DNA of 64,000 bases, from NCBI GenBank assembly GCA_021234155.1, contig JAJEKV010000004.1, positions 4,712,109-4,776,108 of the forward strand, given 5' to 3'. Made by a program: the position numbers and the translations under genes. The notes beneath the pieces were generated by a model, which made no database searches, was not told the DNA's origin, and worked only from the letters and a program-made list of their open reading frames with translations. This document shows, one piece after another, positions 21,886 through 34,941 of the stretch; position 1 is the stretch's first letter, and each line of letters starts with the position of its first letter. The stretch is from Isoetes taiwanensis. Lineage: Eukaryota; Streptophyta; Lycopodiopsida; Isoetales; Isoetaceae.

Positions 21886-24800
21886 TTGCTTCTCCTAGAA
21901 TGGCCAGAATTTGCGGTTGGAAACGCGTTGAAATCCCGACCTAAGCCAGTCACATTAGCCAGCGGTAAGATCAGACACACTCATGGCCGCCGTATTAACC
22001 TTAAAATGCAGTTGCCAGGTGCACCAGTTGCCTTGGGTGCCGAGTTAATGGACATTGGCAAATATGATCTTATTGTGGGAATGGAGTTTTTAGCGTCTGC
22101 CAGGGCCCACATAGACTGTGAGAAACGGGAGGTCACCTTCAACGCCGCTAATGGAGCACGTGTGACGATAAAAGGTGATTCATTACACTCCGCTATGCAG
22201 TCAATGTCAATAAAGCAGTTAGGAAGAGCTATACGCAGGAATGAACTCCTTTGCCTCATTAAACTTGCTTCCATTGAGTCTGACTCCAAACAGAAGCAAG
22301 AAATCAACGCCTTACCCTCAGACATTGCTACCCTTCTTCGAGAATTTAGCGATCTTTTTCCAGATGAGATCCACAAGCTTCCTCCTTTTAGAGGGGTAGA
22401 ATGTGAGATAACTCTTGAACCAGGTACGAAGCCTACCAGCAAGGCCCCGTACCGAATGAGTCCTCCGGAGTTAGCAGAGCTTAAGAAACAACTACAAGAG
22501 TTACTGAACCTGGGGTTTATTCGGCCTAGTGTTTCACCATTTGGCGCTCCTATTCTTTTTGTCAAGAAGAAAGATGGCTCCTTAAGGATGTGTATTGATT
22601 ATAGGCAACTCAATAAGCATACCATCAAGAATCGCTATGCCTTGCCTAGGGCAGATGATCTTATGGACCAGTTACAAGGGGCAAAATATTTCTCAAAGAT
22701 TGATTTGCGCTCCGGGTACCATCAGATAAGGATAAAGGAGGAGGACATTCATAAGTCTGCTTTTCGCACCAGATATGGGCATTATGAATTTACCGTCATG
22801 CCTTTTGGATTGACCAATGCCCCTGCAACGTTTATGCGGTTGATGAATGACATCTTCCGCCAATACTTGGATGACTTTGTTGTCATTTTCTTTGATGACA
22901 TTCTCATCTATAGTAAAACCTTGCAGCAACATGAACAACATCTTCGATTAGCTTTGCAGAAGCTAAGACGCCATCAGCTCTTCGCCAAGTTCTCTAAATG
23001 CAAGTTCGCCACTCCGAGGGTAGACTATTTGGGGCATATTATTTCAGCAGAAGGAATTGCTACAGACCCAGCTAAGATAGAAGCAGTAAAGGATTGGCCC
23101 ATTCCAGCTAATGTTTCAGAGGTCCGAAGTTTCTTGGGACTCGCAGGATATTATCGGAAATTTGTTAAGGATTTTGCAACAATCGCCGCACCTCTTACTA
23201 ATCTCACAAGGCATGAGAAAGTGAAGGATTGGATGGAACATTGGAAAGCAAAAGTCCAACTCGGCTTTCAAAAGCTCAAGGATGCTTTAACATCGGCACC
23301 GGTCCTTACCTTGCCTGATCCTGAAAAGGATAAATCGGTAGCCACCGATGCTAGTAAGATAGCTACCGGTGGAGTTTTAATGCAGGAGGGGAGAGTTGTT
23401 GCCTACGATTCAAAGAAGATGAATGATGCAGAGCAGCGATATCCTACCCATGATCAGGAGTTGCTGGCAATTGTACGTGCTCTCCGTATTTGGAGACACT
23501 ACCTTCTTGGTAGAAGATTTCAGCTGGATACGGATCATCAGAGTCTCCGCTATCTATCCACCCAGCCAAATCTGAATCTCCGTCAGCGAAGATGGATGGA
23601 ATTCCTCGAGGAATATGACTTCGAGATTGTATACAAACCGGGGAAACACAATGTGGTTGCGGATGCTTTGTCACGTCATCCCTTCATGACCCGAACCCAT
23701 TGTAACGCCATTTCCACACTCACCAGCGAGTTTGGAAAGCAGATAGAACAGACCCTGGCCACAGATCCTGAATTCTGTAATATTTGGGAAAGTTTGGGTA
23801 AGGAAGCCCATACCAATAAAGAACGTGAAGAATTCCGTTCATATAAGAAAGAGGGCAATTTATTATATCACAAAGACAAGTTGTGTGTTCCAGCGACTTC
23901 AGGGGTGCGAAAGCTGATTCTCCATGATACACACAACAACCCTATAGCAGGACATGCGGGTTTTATGAAAACTTACTTTAAGATCCGCTCCAGCTATTTT
24001 TGGCCTTCGATGAAGAAGGATATTGCTAGGTACATCAACCAGTGTCAGGTTTGTCAGCAAACCAAGGCTGAGCAATTAAGAGTTCCCGGGGAGTTGCAAC
24101 CTTTGGATGTGCCCAACGCCAAGTGGGAAGTCATAACCATGGATTTCATTGTGGGGCTTCCACGCACTCTCCGTGGATATGATGCATTAATGGTCGTGGT
24201 CGACAAATTATCAAAGATGGCTCACTTCCTGCCATGTCGCACCACGGACACCGCCTTCGACACCGCCTTGCTCTTTGCAAAGGAAATTTTCAGATTGCAC
24301 GGGATGCCGAGAGTAATTGTATCAGATAGGGATCCTAAATTTGTCAGTGCATTCTGGAAGGATTTCTTCGCCACCATCCAGACCAAGCTTGCCATGAGTA
24401 CAGCTTACCATCCTCAGACAGATGGTCAAACGGAACGTGTCAATCGTATTATCGAAGATATGCTACGAAGCTATGTATGGAGTAAACAATCACAATGGGC
24501 GGATTATATTTATCTGGTAGAGTTCGCCTATAACAGTACCAAGCAGGAGTCTTCAAAGATGTCTCCATTCATGATAAATTATGGCTACCAATGTCTTACT
24601 CCAGACACGTGGCATAACCCTGTTTCTAAAGTGGAGGTCTCTCAACAACTCCTTTTAGAAATGCAGGCCTTGGTGGAAGAAGTTCGGGGTTACTTATTGG
24701 CCGCACGCAGTCGTCAAAAGAGTCTAGCGGATAAACACCGAACCCCACGGACCTTCCAGGTGGGCGAATGGGCTGGGCCGTTCAGGATTACTGAACGCGT

Positions 24801-25296
24801 GGGAGAACAGGCATATCGCTTGGACTTGCCACCCCGCTTGAAGATCCACAAGGTCTTTCACGTGAGTCTTCTGAAGCAACACACCCCTGATCCAGAGGAG
24901 GTTTTGGATACCCCTACCCTCCTAGAAATGACTGAAGAGCAGCTGGAAATAGTGCCCGAAGCTCTTCTTCATCGAGCTTACAAACAGACCAGAAGAACTC
25001 AAATGTTGCAATACTTGGTCAAGTGGAAGCACTTACCAGTTGAAGATGCTACCTGGGTGATGAAGATAGACCTTGAGAAGCACCATCCGGACTTCATGCG
25101 GGAATCTCAGGGCCGTACCATCAACGATGCTATCAACCCCGCTCCCGGCGGTAAGCTTGAAGGCTTGATTTGCCGAGAATCATGTTTTAGAGGGGTAGAT
25201 GCATCGTATCTTATAATAATAACCGATGATGAGATCACCTTCGTGTTCTCTAGGACGTGGTGTATTGTTGATGTTGACATGACCGCGAATTGCTAG
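21886..25296 (+). CDS. pol: Element A pol: protease end, RT, RNase H, integrase with chromodomain
   Basis: One open frame of 1136 codons. In order: the end of protease ([10 protein letters not shown], residues about 62-71), RT ([41 protein letters not shown] and a catalytic FFDD near residue 335 where Y-x-DD is usual), RNase H ([26 protein letters not shown]), the integrase HHCC zinc motif and DDE core ([30 protein letters not shown]), and a C-terminal chromodomain ([15 protein letters not shown], residues about 1045-1060). The chromodomain and initiator-Met PBS place it among the chromoviruses. With gag broken, it could only move in trans. Confidence 0.93.
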   Translation: MLLLEWPEFAVGNALKSRPKPVTLASGKIRHTHGRRINLKMQLPGAPVALGAELMDIGKYDLIVGMEFLASARAHIDCEKREVTFNAANGARVTIKGDSLHSAMQSMSIKQLGRAIRRNELLCLIKLASIESDSKQKQEINALPSDIATLLREFSDLFPDEIHKLPPFRGVECEITLEPGTKPTSKAPYRMSPPELAELKKQLQELLNLGFIRPSVSPFGAPILFVKKKDGSLRMCIDYRQLNKHTIKNRYALPRADDLMDQLQGAKYFSKIDLRSGYHQIRIKEEDIHKSAFRTRYGHYEFTVMPFGLTNAPATFMRLMNDIFRQYLDDFVVIFFDDILIYSKTLQQHEQHLRLALQKLRRHQLFAKFSKCKFATPRVDYLGHIISAEGIATDPAKIEAVKDWPIPANVSEVRSFLGLAGYYRKFVKDFATIAAPLTNLTRHEKVKDWMEHWKAKVQLGFQKLKDALTSAPVLTLPDPEKDKSVATDASKIATGGVLMQEGRVVAYDSKKMNDAEQRYPTHDQELLAIVRALRIWRHYLLGRRFQLDTDHQSLRYLSTQPNLNLRQRRWMEFLEEYDFEIVYKPGKHNVVADALSRHPFMTRTHCNAISTLTSEFGKQIEQTLATDPEFCNIWESLGKEAHTNKEREEFRSYKKEGNLLYHKDKLCVPATSGVRKLILHDTHNNPIAGHAGFMKTYFKIRSSYFWPSMKKDIARYINQCQVCQQTKAEQLRVPGELQPLDVPNAKWEVITMDFIVGLPRTLRGYDALMVVVDKLSKMAHFLPCRTTDTAFDTALLFAKEIFRLHGMPRVIVSDRDPKFVSAFWKDFFATIQTKLAMSTAYHPQTDGQTERVNRIIEDMLRSYVWSKQSQWADYIYLVEFAYNSTKQESSKMSPFMINYGYQCLTPDTWHNPVSKVEVSQQLLLEMQALVEEVRGYLLAARSRQKSLADKHRTPRTFQVGEWAGPFRITERVGEQAYRLDLPPRLKIHKVFHVSLLKQHTPDPEEVLDTPTLLEMTEEQLEIVPEALLHRAYKQTRRTQMLQYLVKWKHLPVEDATWVMKIDLEKHHPDFMRESQGRTINDAINPAPGGKLEGLICRESCFRGVDASYLIIITDDEITFVFSRTWCIVDVDMTANC

Positions 25297-25793
25297 AAAG
25301 CCATCTAGTAAATAGACTGCGTTCATTCCGGCTATACGGGGAACTCAACCATTCCTTATGCCACAATGAATTGCAAGCCGTAGACATGATAGATTCCCTT
25401 CTAGATACTTTTTCTTTTATTTGTAGGGGGTGGTCCCTTCAACCACAACTTAATCATATTATTAACCTACGGGTATATGGTTGTGTGCAGGCCAGTGAAC
25501 AAGTCGTCACCTGCCTTATATAGAGGGTTGCTGATGACCCAACTTTTCCCGTATTGGTTTTGTCTACATGTATGAATTTTGTTGTCAGAATGTTTTAAAT
25601 CGGACTTCGGTCCTAAACTCTCTTGATGATAAGTTTTGATATTTTCAACTTCGATGTATTACTGTCCGAAATACTATAATTTCAAAGTATTGATGTTATA
25701 TTTTAACTTCATTTTATAATTCAGTGCTTCACTTATGTCGTCAATTAGCTAACCTCAATGCTGAGGACATCATTAATTTTAAGGGGGGGAGAA
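25297..25793 (+). other. Element A 3' untranslated region and polypurine tract
   Basis: No gene. It ends in the purine run AAGGGGGGGAGAA (25781-25793) directly against the right LTR, the standard plus-strand primer. Confidence 0.85.
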
Positions 25794-27384
25794 TGTGACG
25801 TTCCATGTAGTTATACGGTCTACGTCATGTATTTGTACGGGATACGTACAAATACCATGGGGGTATGGGAACTTAATTGCAACCTAGGGGGTTACCTTAA
25901 AAAGGATTAAATTAGCTATGCTAATTTAACACATTAATAATAATAACCTATAACCTAGGAAATTAGGCTAATTACCATTTGGGAAGGCGCCACCTGCCCC
26001 AATCGATTGGGCAGCATGGGGATTGCCAAGTTTGGATGCCAACTTGACCCCTGTCCCTGGGATTGACTCCTGAAGATCGACCAAGGAAGGCCAGGAGCTG
26101 AGCGCCATCATACACCTGCAGAGAATCACCATAACAGTCGTCCCTGTGAAGTAACAGCTGAATTCTCAACTCCCGGAGATGGAAGCCCCATGGAAAGCGA
26201 GTCCGGCCCGAAATTCAGGTAGGTGGTTATGTGGATTCTAGATAGCGCTTGGTTGTGTCCGTTTCTCTGTTCTCTTTGTGATTCAATCATAGAAACTAAC
26301 CCTTGATTGTACAAGCAAGTTCTCTTTATATTCAATTCGGTTTCTACTACGAAAGGATGGATTGTTAATTCTTTGTTAATCTGACTCTGAAACGAGGGGA
26401 TTACGGGGGTAGAGACCTCTGAGCCGTGTATTGTAGTATGCTCCTAGAAAGCGCCCTGTAGAGTCCTATTAAATGCGGCACGTGCACAAGAACCCACCGG
26501 GTCCTAGATGCTATGGTGCGGCTTAGCACCCGGACAAGGAACACAAGTGGTGACATGAGGTGGGATCTTGCATGAGCATACAAGGCTCTGAGACTCCTAT
26601 AGTGGGCTAGGCCTGATAGCCGGTCCACGTTAGAGGGGCGGGTATGGGTCGACACTCCACGGGTGTAGAGGTGTGATCCGTATGGAGCACCTTGCACTTT
26701 GAGTAGATTTAGGGTGAGTAAGTCGAGATGCGGATGCGGGGGTGTGATGCGCACGCGTATTCTCTAGCTCACCCATGGAACCCTTGTGATTCTCGAAGGG
26801 GCGCCTCCCCAGGCCTGCCTCATCGGACCAGGCGTCATGAACTGGAGTAGGCTCGGAGGGTGATGCCACGAGTTTTGCGTCTCCGGGAAGGCTATAAGCG
26901 AAGCCATAGCATGAATTGACCCATCAGCAAAGTGTGTATTGAGGGGGGATGGAGTGGACAACCCTAGCCAATGTTCTATGCCGATAGCGCCATGCCAAGA
27001 CTTCGATCCGCTGATCTCTTGAGGCCCGGCCGTCCGGTCGATCCTCCGCGAGTCCGTAGGGGTAGAACACGGGTTTTGGGTGTTTTCGTAGGATTAGATG
27101 CATACTCTATGCCGTTGGTATATTAGATGGATGCGCCACCCTTCGTGGTGGTTATTTATGTATATTCATGCTGTGTGCTAACCCTTGTATTTATGCTTCC
27201 GCGACGTAGGAGTCCCATTGAAGGCGTGGGCCGAATGACCTCTTCGTGTCCTTCTTTCGGGCCTCATTTCATAGGTGGCCCGAAATAGACGGAGGGCCCT
27301 ACTCATGGTGAGATGATTGCCATGGGAGGGGAAAGTCCCCGTATGTATACGTCCGAGGGTCGTATATATTCTGGGAGCGTCACA
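25794..27384 (+). repeat. 3' LTR of element A
   Basis: Pairs with 1883-3487 and ends CGTCACA. Small deletions relative to the left copy are scattered through 26140-27060. Confidence 0.93.
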
Positions 27385-28346
27385 AAGTCTTTCCAATTAC
27401 ACAAGCGCCTATAGCTATGCCTTCCCTGGCCTTATCTGTAGAATCTAGCAGATCTGGACCTGAGCCTATGCAGATTGATCGGGCAGTTCGAGGACCCTTA
27501 TCTGCCGCCGAGAAGCAGCGTCGGAGAGAGGCTAATCTTTGCCTCTACTGTGGAGGAGCTGGCCATATCGCTCGTGGATGCCCTGTGAAGCACCTAAATC
27601 AGTCGGAGAACTTCAGGGGCCGGTCCGAATAGTAGGAGTCTCTCGTCGGCTGGCCGCCTTTTCTCAGACTCCTTCCACATTTCCTGACATGTTTATTCCA
27701 TCAGATAAGGTCAGCAAGGCATTCTTCATCCCTATATCATTGAAATCAGAAGTTGGAGAATTGCAAGTGTTGGCGCAACTTGATTGTGGTGCAAATGCTT
27801 GCTTTATGGATAGTGCATTTGCCAGTAAGCACGCCATCCCTAGAAGCAAGGTTGAGCATCCTGCTTCTGTCCAAGTGATTGATGGACGGGAGATCTCCTC
27901 GGGTGCAGTCACAGAATGTACTGCGCCTCTTCAGGTTTTGTTCGAGGGAGTTTCTTGTCGTATTTCCTTCAATCTCATTGCTAGCCCTCATCGCCAATAG
28001 TCTTGGAGTGCCTTACGGCTCGAGCTACATAACCCTTGATTGATTGGCGTACTAGATCATTTCGATTTGCTGGTTCTAGCTCTAGTTCCAGTTCATCTGC
28101 AGATCGGGTCTCTATACCACCATCGACTTTGATCCGTGCAGTATCGTGGGCCCCTGACTCCGTCCTTCTTTGTTCCATGTTACGATCCGCCCCTTGCCTG
28201 CGCCCGGTTCATGCCCGGATTACGATCATGTTCTTGATGATGTCGGCTCGGCTCTAGTTCTGCTCCTGCTCCAATTCTTGCTCAGTCCACTGTTCTGCTC
28301 CGGTTCTTGATCCAGTTCTGTTCCACTTGCTCTGCTCATGTTCATG
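27385..28346 (+). pseudogene. Element B gag end and protease, interrupted by element C
   Basis: Continues gag from 1882. The zinc knuckle CLYCGGAGHIARGCP (27541-27585) is followed, in another frame, by a retropepsin-like domain. That domain has LDCGANACFMDSAFASKHAIP (from about 27779) and VIDGREISSGAVT; the active site reads D-C-G instead of D-T/S-G. A third frame gives HNPLIDWRTRSFRF (about 28029) and a Ser-rich linker. The sequence ends at the TCATG target copy (28342-28346) of element C. Confidence 0.85.
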
Positions 28347-28942
28347 TGTTAGTCACGTGCCTCCTGGTTCGGGACTATTCATCATCTGACGGACCAGGTC
28401 AAGCTCAAGGATCCTGAGACGAGGCATGGGTCAGCCATCAAAGGCTCGGCGAAGAAGACCAGCGGCGGAACCCACCTTGATCAAAGCACTGCGTCGGAGT
28501 CAACAAGAGGCTTTCGGACAAGTGATGACCCGTCCTTTGCCGTGTCGGCGTCGGCGTGATTCTAGGCATTTCAAGAGGCACCGCCAACATTACTTTGCAA
28601 ATCGGGCCTCATTCCAGAGTCGGCACCGAGATCGGTCAGAGTGTCTATATTGGGCGAGGCCATTGTACTATATATATATGAGTAGAGCTAGCATATGAGG
28701 GCTAGATGAGTTTTGAGTCTTGTCTCTTTTAGGTCTTCTCTCAATTGCGAGAGCTCATGTATGTTCATCGGTGATATCAAGGAAGCATATCATTTTCCTC
28801 TCATTGTTCTTTTTACTGTTCCGTTTTCTTCTTCTTGTTCTTTTCTTGCAAATCAGCGTGACATAGTCCCCGGATTCTCTGTTAGATCAAGGGACCTCAC
28901 AGGAGGGCTGTCTTGCAGGAGTTCGAACCCGGACCCCAAACA
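28347..28942 (+). repeat. 5' LTR of element C
   Basis: 596 bp, matching 38909-39502 throughout with many small differences. A 'tatatatatgagtag' promoter-like stretch lies near 28672. The first bases after the LTR (ccgccgctggtgccgg) do not match a primer tRNA I can name. Confidence 0.92.
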
Positions 28943-28959
28943 CCGCCGCTGGTGCCGGA

Positions 28960-30730
28960 GTGCGATTCGTTTTTCCCTTCTTCTGCCGCCATGTGCGTCC
29001 AGAAACTTCGCGCCCGGAAGAACTTCTTCCCCAGACGGCGTCTCGATTGGGCGCCATCATAAAGGAAGCTGTTCGTGACATGTATGGATCGCTTATGACA
29101 TTGAGGGAGGCCACATTCGGCGCCACCCACCCCTCGTGTCATGTCTCGTCCAAATTCTCCACCTCAAGCGTGCAAACATTGCTCCTGACCTCGGTCTCCT
29201 CATCACTATCTCCCGGAGCCCTATCCGGCTCCACCTGCTCAACCTTACTTTCATACCCCAGAACATGCCTTCATCCATCACTCTTCTGGCCATACGCCTC
29301 TGCCTTCACAACCATCATCTCCTACGGGTAGACAGGGATATCCACATGTCTCTTTTGCTCCTCCCAGGATTTTCCCTTCCCTACCTTTCCCACCGCTCTT
29401 CCTGTTTACAATCTTACTGGACCTCAAACCCAATGATCAGGCACCTCCGGTACCCCCCACCTCAGCCACCCCTTGGTGAGGGTCTTTCCGGCACCATACC
29501 CCTCCAACTCCACCTCAATATCCTCACTATCATGTTCCGGTCCAGCCCAGCACTTTTACCTCTACCTTTCAGACCCTTAAGCTGACTTATCCCACCTTTG
29601 GCAACACGAAAGGCAAACCTTTAGACCAAAGTGCTCAGGCCCACATGGAAGAATTTGAGGCTCTGGCTGTCCTGAATGGTCATGCGCAACCTCAACTGAA
29701 ATTCCACATCTTTTCCACCACATTGCGTGGCTCCCTCATCAATGGCTCATGTCCAACAAAAGCCACTGGAAACAAGATTGGTCCGAAATGAAAACTGCTT
29801 TTCTTTCTCACTATGGGACCACGGATGATGATCAACTTCATCTCAAGCAACTCAATGACCTTCAACAAGAGCCCGCGAGATGCGCCGGGATTTTGCGGAC
29901 CGTCTTCACATTACGCTCGGCAAACTCAAGGAGTACCCCATCTGAGCGGATCTTGGTCGGTTTCTCCAAGGACTTCCTCCGGCTATCGGACTCATGGTGA
30001 ATACTGGCACCAAGACTTTGGAGCGGGCTATCGATCTTGTCAATCACTTTCGGTCAATGTTTCCTCCCATGGCGTGGCTCTTCAGGGAGCTCCCTTTCAT
30101 TCCACCCGTCATGGTTCCCCAGACTGCTGTTCAACCTCAACATGCCAATCCGCGGCCTTGATCGGATCTGGTGCCATATGCGCAAATATCAAGGCCACTT
30201 GGCGAATGAGTACAACTCCACCAATGGCCCGCCTCATTGTAAATTTTGCAACATGTGCAATCATGCCCGCGGAAGAATGCACTTTCGCACTCATCCTACA
30301 CCTTTCCGCAACAAGATGGTTTATCAAGTGCAAACAATACCTCAGCACCAATCGCCATATCAGCAGCCACCACTGCAGGCGCAACCCAATCAACTCTATC
30401 AGCAACAGGAGCAACAAAGGGGACCCAACACACGTTCTCCTTTTGATCCTTCAAAGCTTCGGTGTTATCCTTTGTCAAGAATGGGGTCATACCACGGGCG
30501 GCGTGTCCTCAACTCCCCAAGTCAGGTGCGGCTTCACGGCACCAATCAGACCACATCGGTTAAGCCTCACGGCTTACCAACTCGGATTGCTAATGGCAAA
30601 CAAGGCTGCGTCCAGTTCTTGAGGAAGCCACCTCGGCGCCTCGGCAATCACGCTATCAACCAGCTCACGCCAATCAACCTCGGATGGATCAACAAAGCAC
30701 GAGGGAAGAAATTTTTTTCGGGCTCTTAAT
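28960..30730 (+). pseudogene. Element C gag, decayed
   Basis: Overlapping short frames. Recognisable pieces are YPTFGNTKGKPL and HMEEFEALAVLNG (about 29590-29670), SHWKQDWSEMKTAFLSHYG (about 29760-29815), and CKFCNMCNHARGRMHFRTHP (about 30243-30302), a Cys/His knuckle. A Gln-rich tail follows. It would form the capsid; it is not translatable now. Confidence 0.7.
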
Positions 30731-30792
30731 CCTCCAGTCCAGCCATCAAATTGGGTTGGTTTGGTTTCACGCCGGAACCAGGCGTCCGTCCC

Positions 30793-33700
30793 TTAACCAT
30801 TATTCCTAATGGCACGCAACTTTGCCTTTGATCCAGCGCCATTCCTCATGCGAGAAGACAAAAGGTCCATTTTGCACCGGACATGGAGAAACTCATGCCG
30901 AATGTCATGCCTAAAGTTAAGCCAAAGCATTTTGAACCTCATGCAAGCTGCTGAAGGCCGCCGACGTTGGCTAATGTCCATGCCACCACGAGAGCTCAAC
31001 AACGACAAGGCGCACCTTCCCGTCTCAACCTCCACGCTCTCGGACATATCCCAATATCGGCTGCGGAGGTTGACCTACTCAAAAAGTTCTTTGCTTCCTT
31101 ACCACGCACTCCCCACTTTTGTGGATCCGGCCGATCCTTTTTCTCATGTGCCTCGGAACTCCAAGAGGAGCTAGCCAAAATCAAAATTCCTTTAAGCTTG
31201 GCTACAATTTTGAAACTCTGTCACGCTCTCAAGGACCGTTACCACTCATTTGTTTTGGTTGGGGCTGTTGCTACCTCTACTCCCACGGTCCATGCCACGG
31301 TGGGCAATCAACAAGTCAATCATGTTCAAATTGGCGGAGGTAGCGTGGTCAATCTCATCACGGATAAACTCGCAAACAAATGGGCATCAAACAACTCTAT
31401 CGTGCCCCATATGACATCAAATTGGCCAATGGCCATATCCACGAGATCTCAAAGGCGTCCGCCTCTTCTTCACATCAACATAGGTGATCTCAGATTCCCC
31501 TTGGAATTTGGTGTTTGGAAGGCTGGAGAAGATCCGGTGATTATGAAATGTTGGTCGGCGAGACCTTTTTCTCCGCCGAGGCCAAGAGCATTCATTCTTG
31601 GGCCCGCGGATCGAGTTAGTCATCAGCGATGGTCACCTCAATGCCACCATGGACTTGAAAGCGAGGCAAAATCATTTCCGTCGACAATGCTGAACCCTCT
31701 CTCTCCGACAGGCTCACGGGGACGCCCAGAATATTTATCAAGTTCGGGCTCCACTGCTGAAGTGCCGCCTCGTCATCCTACCCGGTATGCTGATCCTTGG
31801 GGAGAAATGACTCTTGATCGGGACCAGGCTGTGGCTGCTTTGCTTGACCCTTACGGCTCCTTGCAATCGAATCCAACGTGTTGATCACTTTTCGGTGACG
31901 CCGAACCTCCCCGCGGCTCCCGTGGGCGACACGCGCTGCCATGAAGCAACCTACGCTCGAGGAAACTCAAGCAACCTCTCTTTTTCACCACGCAGAGGCG
32001 CCACGCATCCTGTTATGCTTCAACCTCCTGCTCATATTGTCGGGACATGGAAGTTATCCCCATATTCGGACTCGACATAGAGATTGTGGGCGTAGGCAAC
32101 AATCACTGTCCGGATTGGCGCCAATCTTCCCACACCCTATCGTAGCGGGGCCGTCCACGCTTTTCAAAAGTTCAAACACATTTTAGCACGGAGCTCTGAG
32201 AGATCTTGAGGGGATCAACAAAACCTTGGGGAACTCACCATTCCTACCAAGTCGATGCTGCGCCCGATCCTAGCAACGATGCAGACCGGCTCAACCCCAA
32301 TTACGTGATCGCGTCAAGGCAGAAATTGACAAACTCCTTGCTGCGGGTTTGATCTATGAGGTCAAACATTACGAGTGGGTGAGCCCCATCGTCATTGCAC
32401 TCAAACACAATGGTAAGATCCGGCGTTTGTGTGGACTCACAGAAAACTCAATCGAGCCCGCGGGCGTGATCATTTTCCCCTTCCCTTCACGGACCGAGGT
32501 TACGGAAGAGGTTCTTTGGACATGAGATGTACTCCTTCATGGATGGTTTTTCGCTACAATCAGATCTCAATCAAAGAATCGATCAACTCAAGACTACCTT
32601 CACCACCCGGTGGGCACTTTTTGCCTACAAGGTGGTTCCTTTTGGATTATCAAACTCTCCATCCACGTTTCAACGTATCATGCTCTCGTTTTTCATGATT
32701 TTATGAAGGAAAATCCCTTCTTGCAAATTTTTTCAAGATGACTTCTCTCGCCTCTGAGTTCCATGGCTGACCATTTGGATAAATTGGAACTTGTCTTTCA
32801 GAAATGTGATGAGTCCGGCATTAGTCTCAATCCCGAGAAATGCACCTTTTGCGTCACTTCAGGTGTTCTGTTGGGACATGTGGTCAGCAAAGCAGGTATC
32901 ACCACGGATCCTGCCAAAATCAGCTGTGTGCTCAAGGCTCAAGCACCAGCCAATATAAAGGAAACACGCTCTTCCTTGGGTAAGGTCAATTATTACTCCA
33001 CCTTCATTCCTGGACTCGCAGCCATTGCAGATCCCATTCATAAACTCACGGGTGATGAATCCACCTGGGCTTGGAATTCCCGGCGGATCTTTCGCTTTCC
33101 AACGAGGTTGAAGCTCTTGCTTACTCAGGCCCCGGTTCTTGTTCCTCCTCAATGGGACAAGCCCTTTCATGTCCATGTCGATGTCTCGGCCTTTGCTATT
33201 GGAGCTGTTCTTTCTCAAGAATATGATGCGCTGCGACAAACCAAAAACCGCTTCGCCCGGTAGGAAACTCAATTCTCGCTGAGCGCCAACTACTCGCGCC
33301 CGCAGGCGAGAAGCCTTGGGTTTAATTTTCTGCGTCCAACGCTTCCGTCACTATCTTTTGGGCAGTCAAATCAAATTCTTTGTTGACCACCAGGCACTTC
33401 TTTACTTGATCAACAAATCCACGCCCACGGGCCGCATTGCTCGTTGGGTCCTCCTTCTGCAAGAATTTGCACCTTTTGAAATTGTTCACAAGGCCGGCAA
33501 ATCTCATGTTGTCCCGGATTATCTTTCACGCATCCACACAGATGATCCCTCCACTGGAGTCTCAGACGCCTTTCCTGACGCTCAACTCTTTCTGGTCACG
33601 GCAACACCTCATTGGTTTCATGACTTTCAGCAGTATCTCCTCACAGGCGCTCTTCCACCAGAGGACGCCACGCTCTCTCCAGCCAAGCGACAATCCCGTC

Positions 33701-34941
33701 GCCATCAATTTTCTCCACAGGTCCGTGACTACACCATGGTTGCGAGGCCATCTTTACAAAAGGGTAAGGATACAATCCCCGGTTTGTGTTCTCCCTCATG
33801 AGGTCCCGGATATTGTTCGAGAAGCCCATGAAGGGCTCGGTGGTGGTCATTTTCATGGAGACACCACGCACGCCAAAATCCTTCTTGCTGGTTATTTTTG
33901 GCCCACGCTTTTCAAAGGCGCTCCACGCCACGCCCAAGACGTGTGATGCTTGCCGGCGTGTGGGGACGCCCACGCCCGTGGCGCTCTTCCTTTGGCGCCC
34001 GGTTGCCACGCCACTTCCCTTCAGCAAATGGGGAATGGATTTTGTGGGACCCATCGATCCTCCTGCGCGGCACACCCGTGCCCGCTACATTCTGGTTCTC
34101 ACTGACTACGCTACCAAATGGGCGGAAGCTTGCGCACTTCCAGACAACACTGCGGCCAGCACAGCCAAAGTCATCTATCAACAAATCATCACGCGATTCG
34201 GCTGCCCCACGGAGCTGGTCAGTGATCGTGGTGTCCATTTTGTCAATCACACCATCAAGGAGCTGACGGATTATCTCCTGATACATCATCACAAGAGCAC
34301 ACCTTACTATCCTCGAGGGAATGGTTTGGCTGAAAGCACCAACAAAACTCTGGTCACAATTCTCAAGAAAATTTGTGACGCTTCTCGCACTGACTGGCAA
34401 AACAAGCTTCCTACTGTTCTTTGGGCTTACAATACTTGTTTCAAAATAGCTACAGGTCACACCCCTTTCAAATTGGTTTATGGTCAAGAAGCTCTCATCT
34501 TTGTTTGAATACATACTTCCAACACTCCGTTTTTTCAAGCTCACGCCCATAATCCGCTTCTTTGCACTCAAAGAAAGGGTTTATCAATTGGAACAGTTGG
34601 ATGAACTTAGAAGAGATGCCTATATTCGTGTTCTTCATGGACAACAGTTGCAAAAATCCTTACATGACAAACGACTGAAGACAAAAACATTCAACGAAGG
34701 AGATTTGGTTCTTCTTTATGATTCTCGGTACAAAACTTTTCCGGGTAAACTTAAGTTTCGTTGGCTTGGCCCTTATCAAATTGTTCAAGTGGTTCGACCC
34801 AGCGTTTTTCAACTGGCTGAGTTAGATGGCACTCCATTACCTACACTGGTTAATGGCTTTCGCCTCAAAACATTTCATACAAATGTGAAAGTGCACATCC
34901 ACAAGCGATGTCTTTGTTCGGAACACGCACAACAGAGATAG
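30793..34941 (+). pseudogene. Element C pol: protease, RT, RNase H, integrase, decayed
   Basis: Pieces in several frames. They include a protease-like IGGGSVVNLITDKLANKW (about 31333), RT parts around 32260-33070 (SLNPEKCTFCV, LLGHVVSKAGITTDP), RNase H (VHVDVSAFAIGAVLSQ at about 33172; FFVDHQALLYLINKSTPTGR), integrase core (KWGMDFVGPIDPP, VSDRGVHFVN, NGLAESTNKTL at about 34020-34370), and a C-terminal part to the stop near 34941 (FNEGDLVLLYDSRYK, FRWLGPYQIV). No chromodomain follows. Confidence 0.85.

Noticed and set aside
21981-22565. 194-codon minus-strand frame
   Set aside because: Shadow of the element A pol gene; no motif of its own.
33912-34571. 219-codon minus-strand frame
   Set aside because: Antisense shadow of element C integrase.
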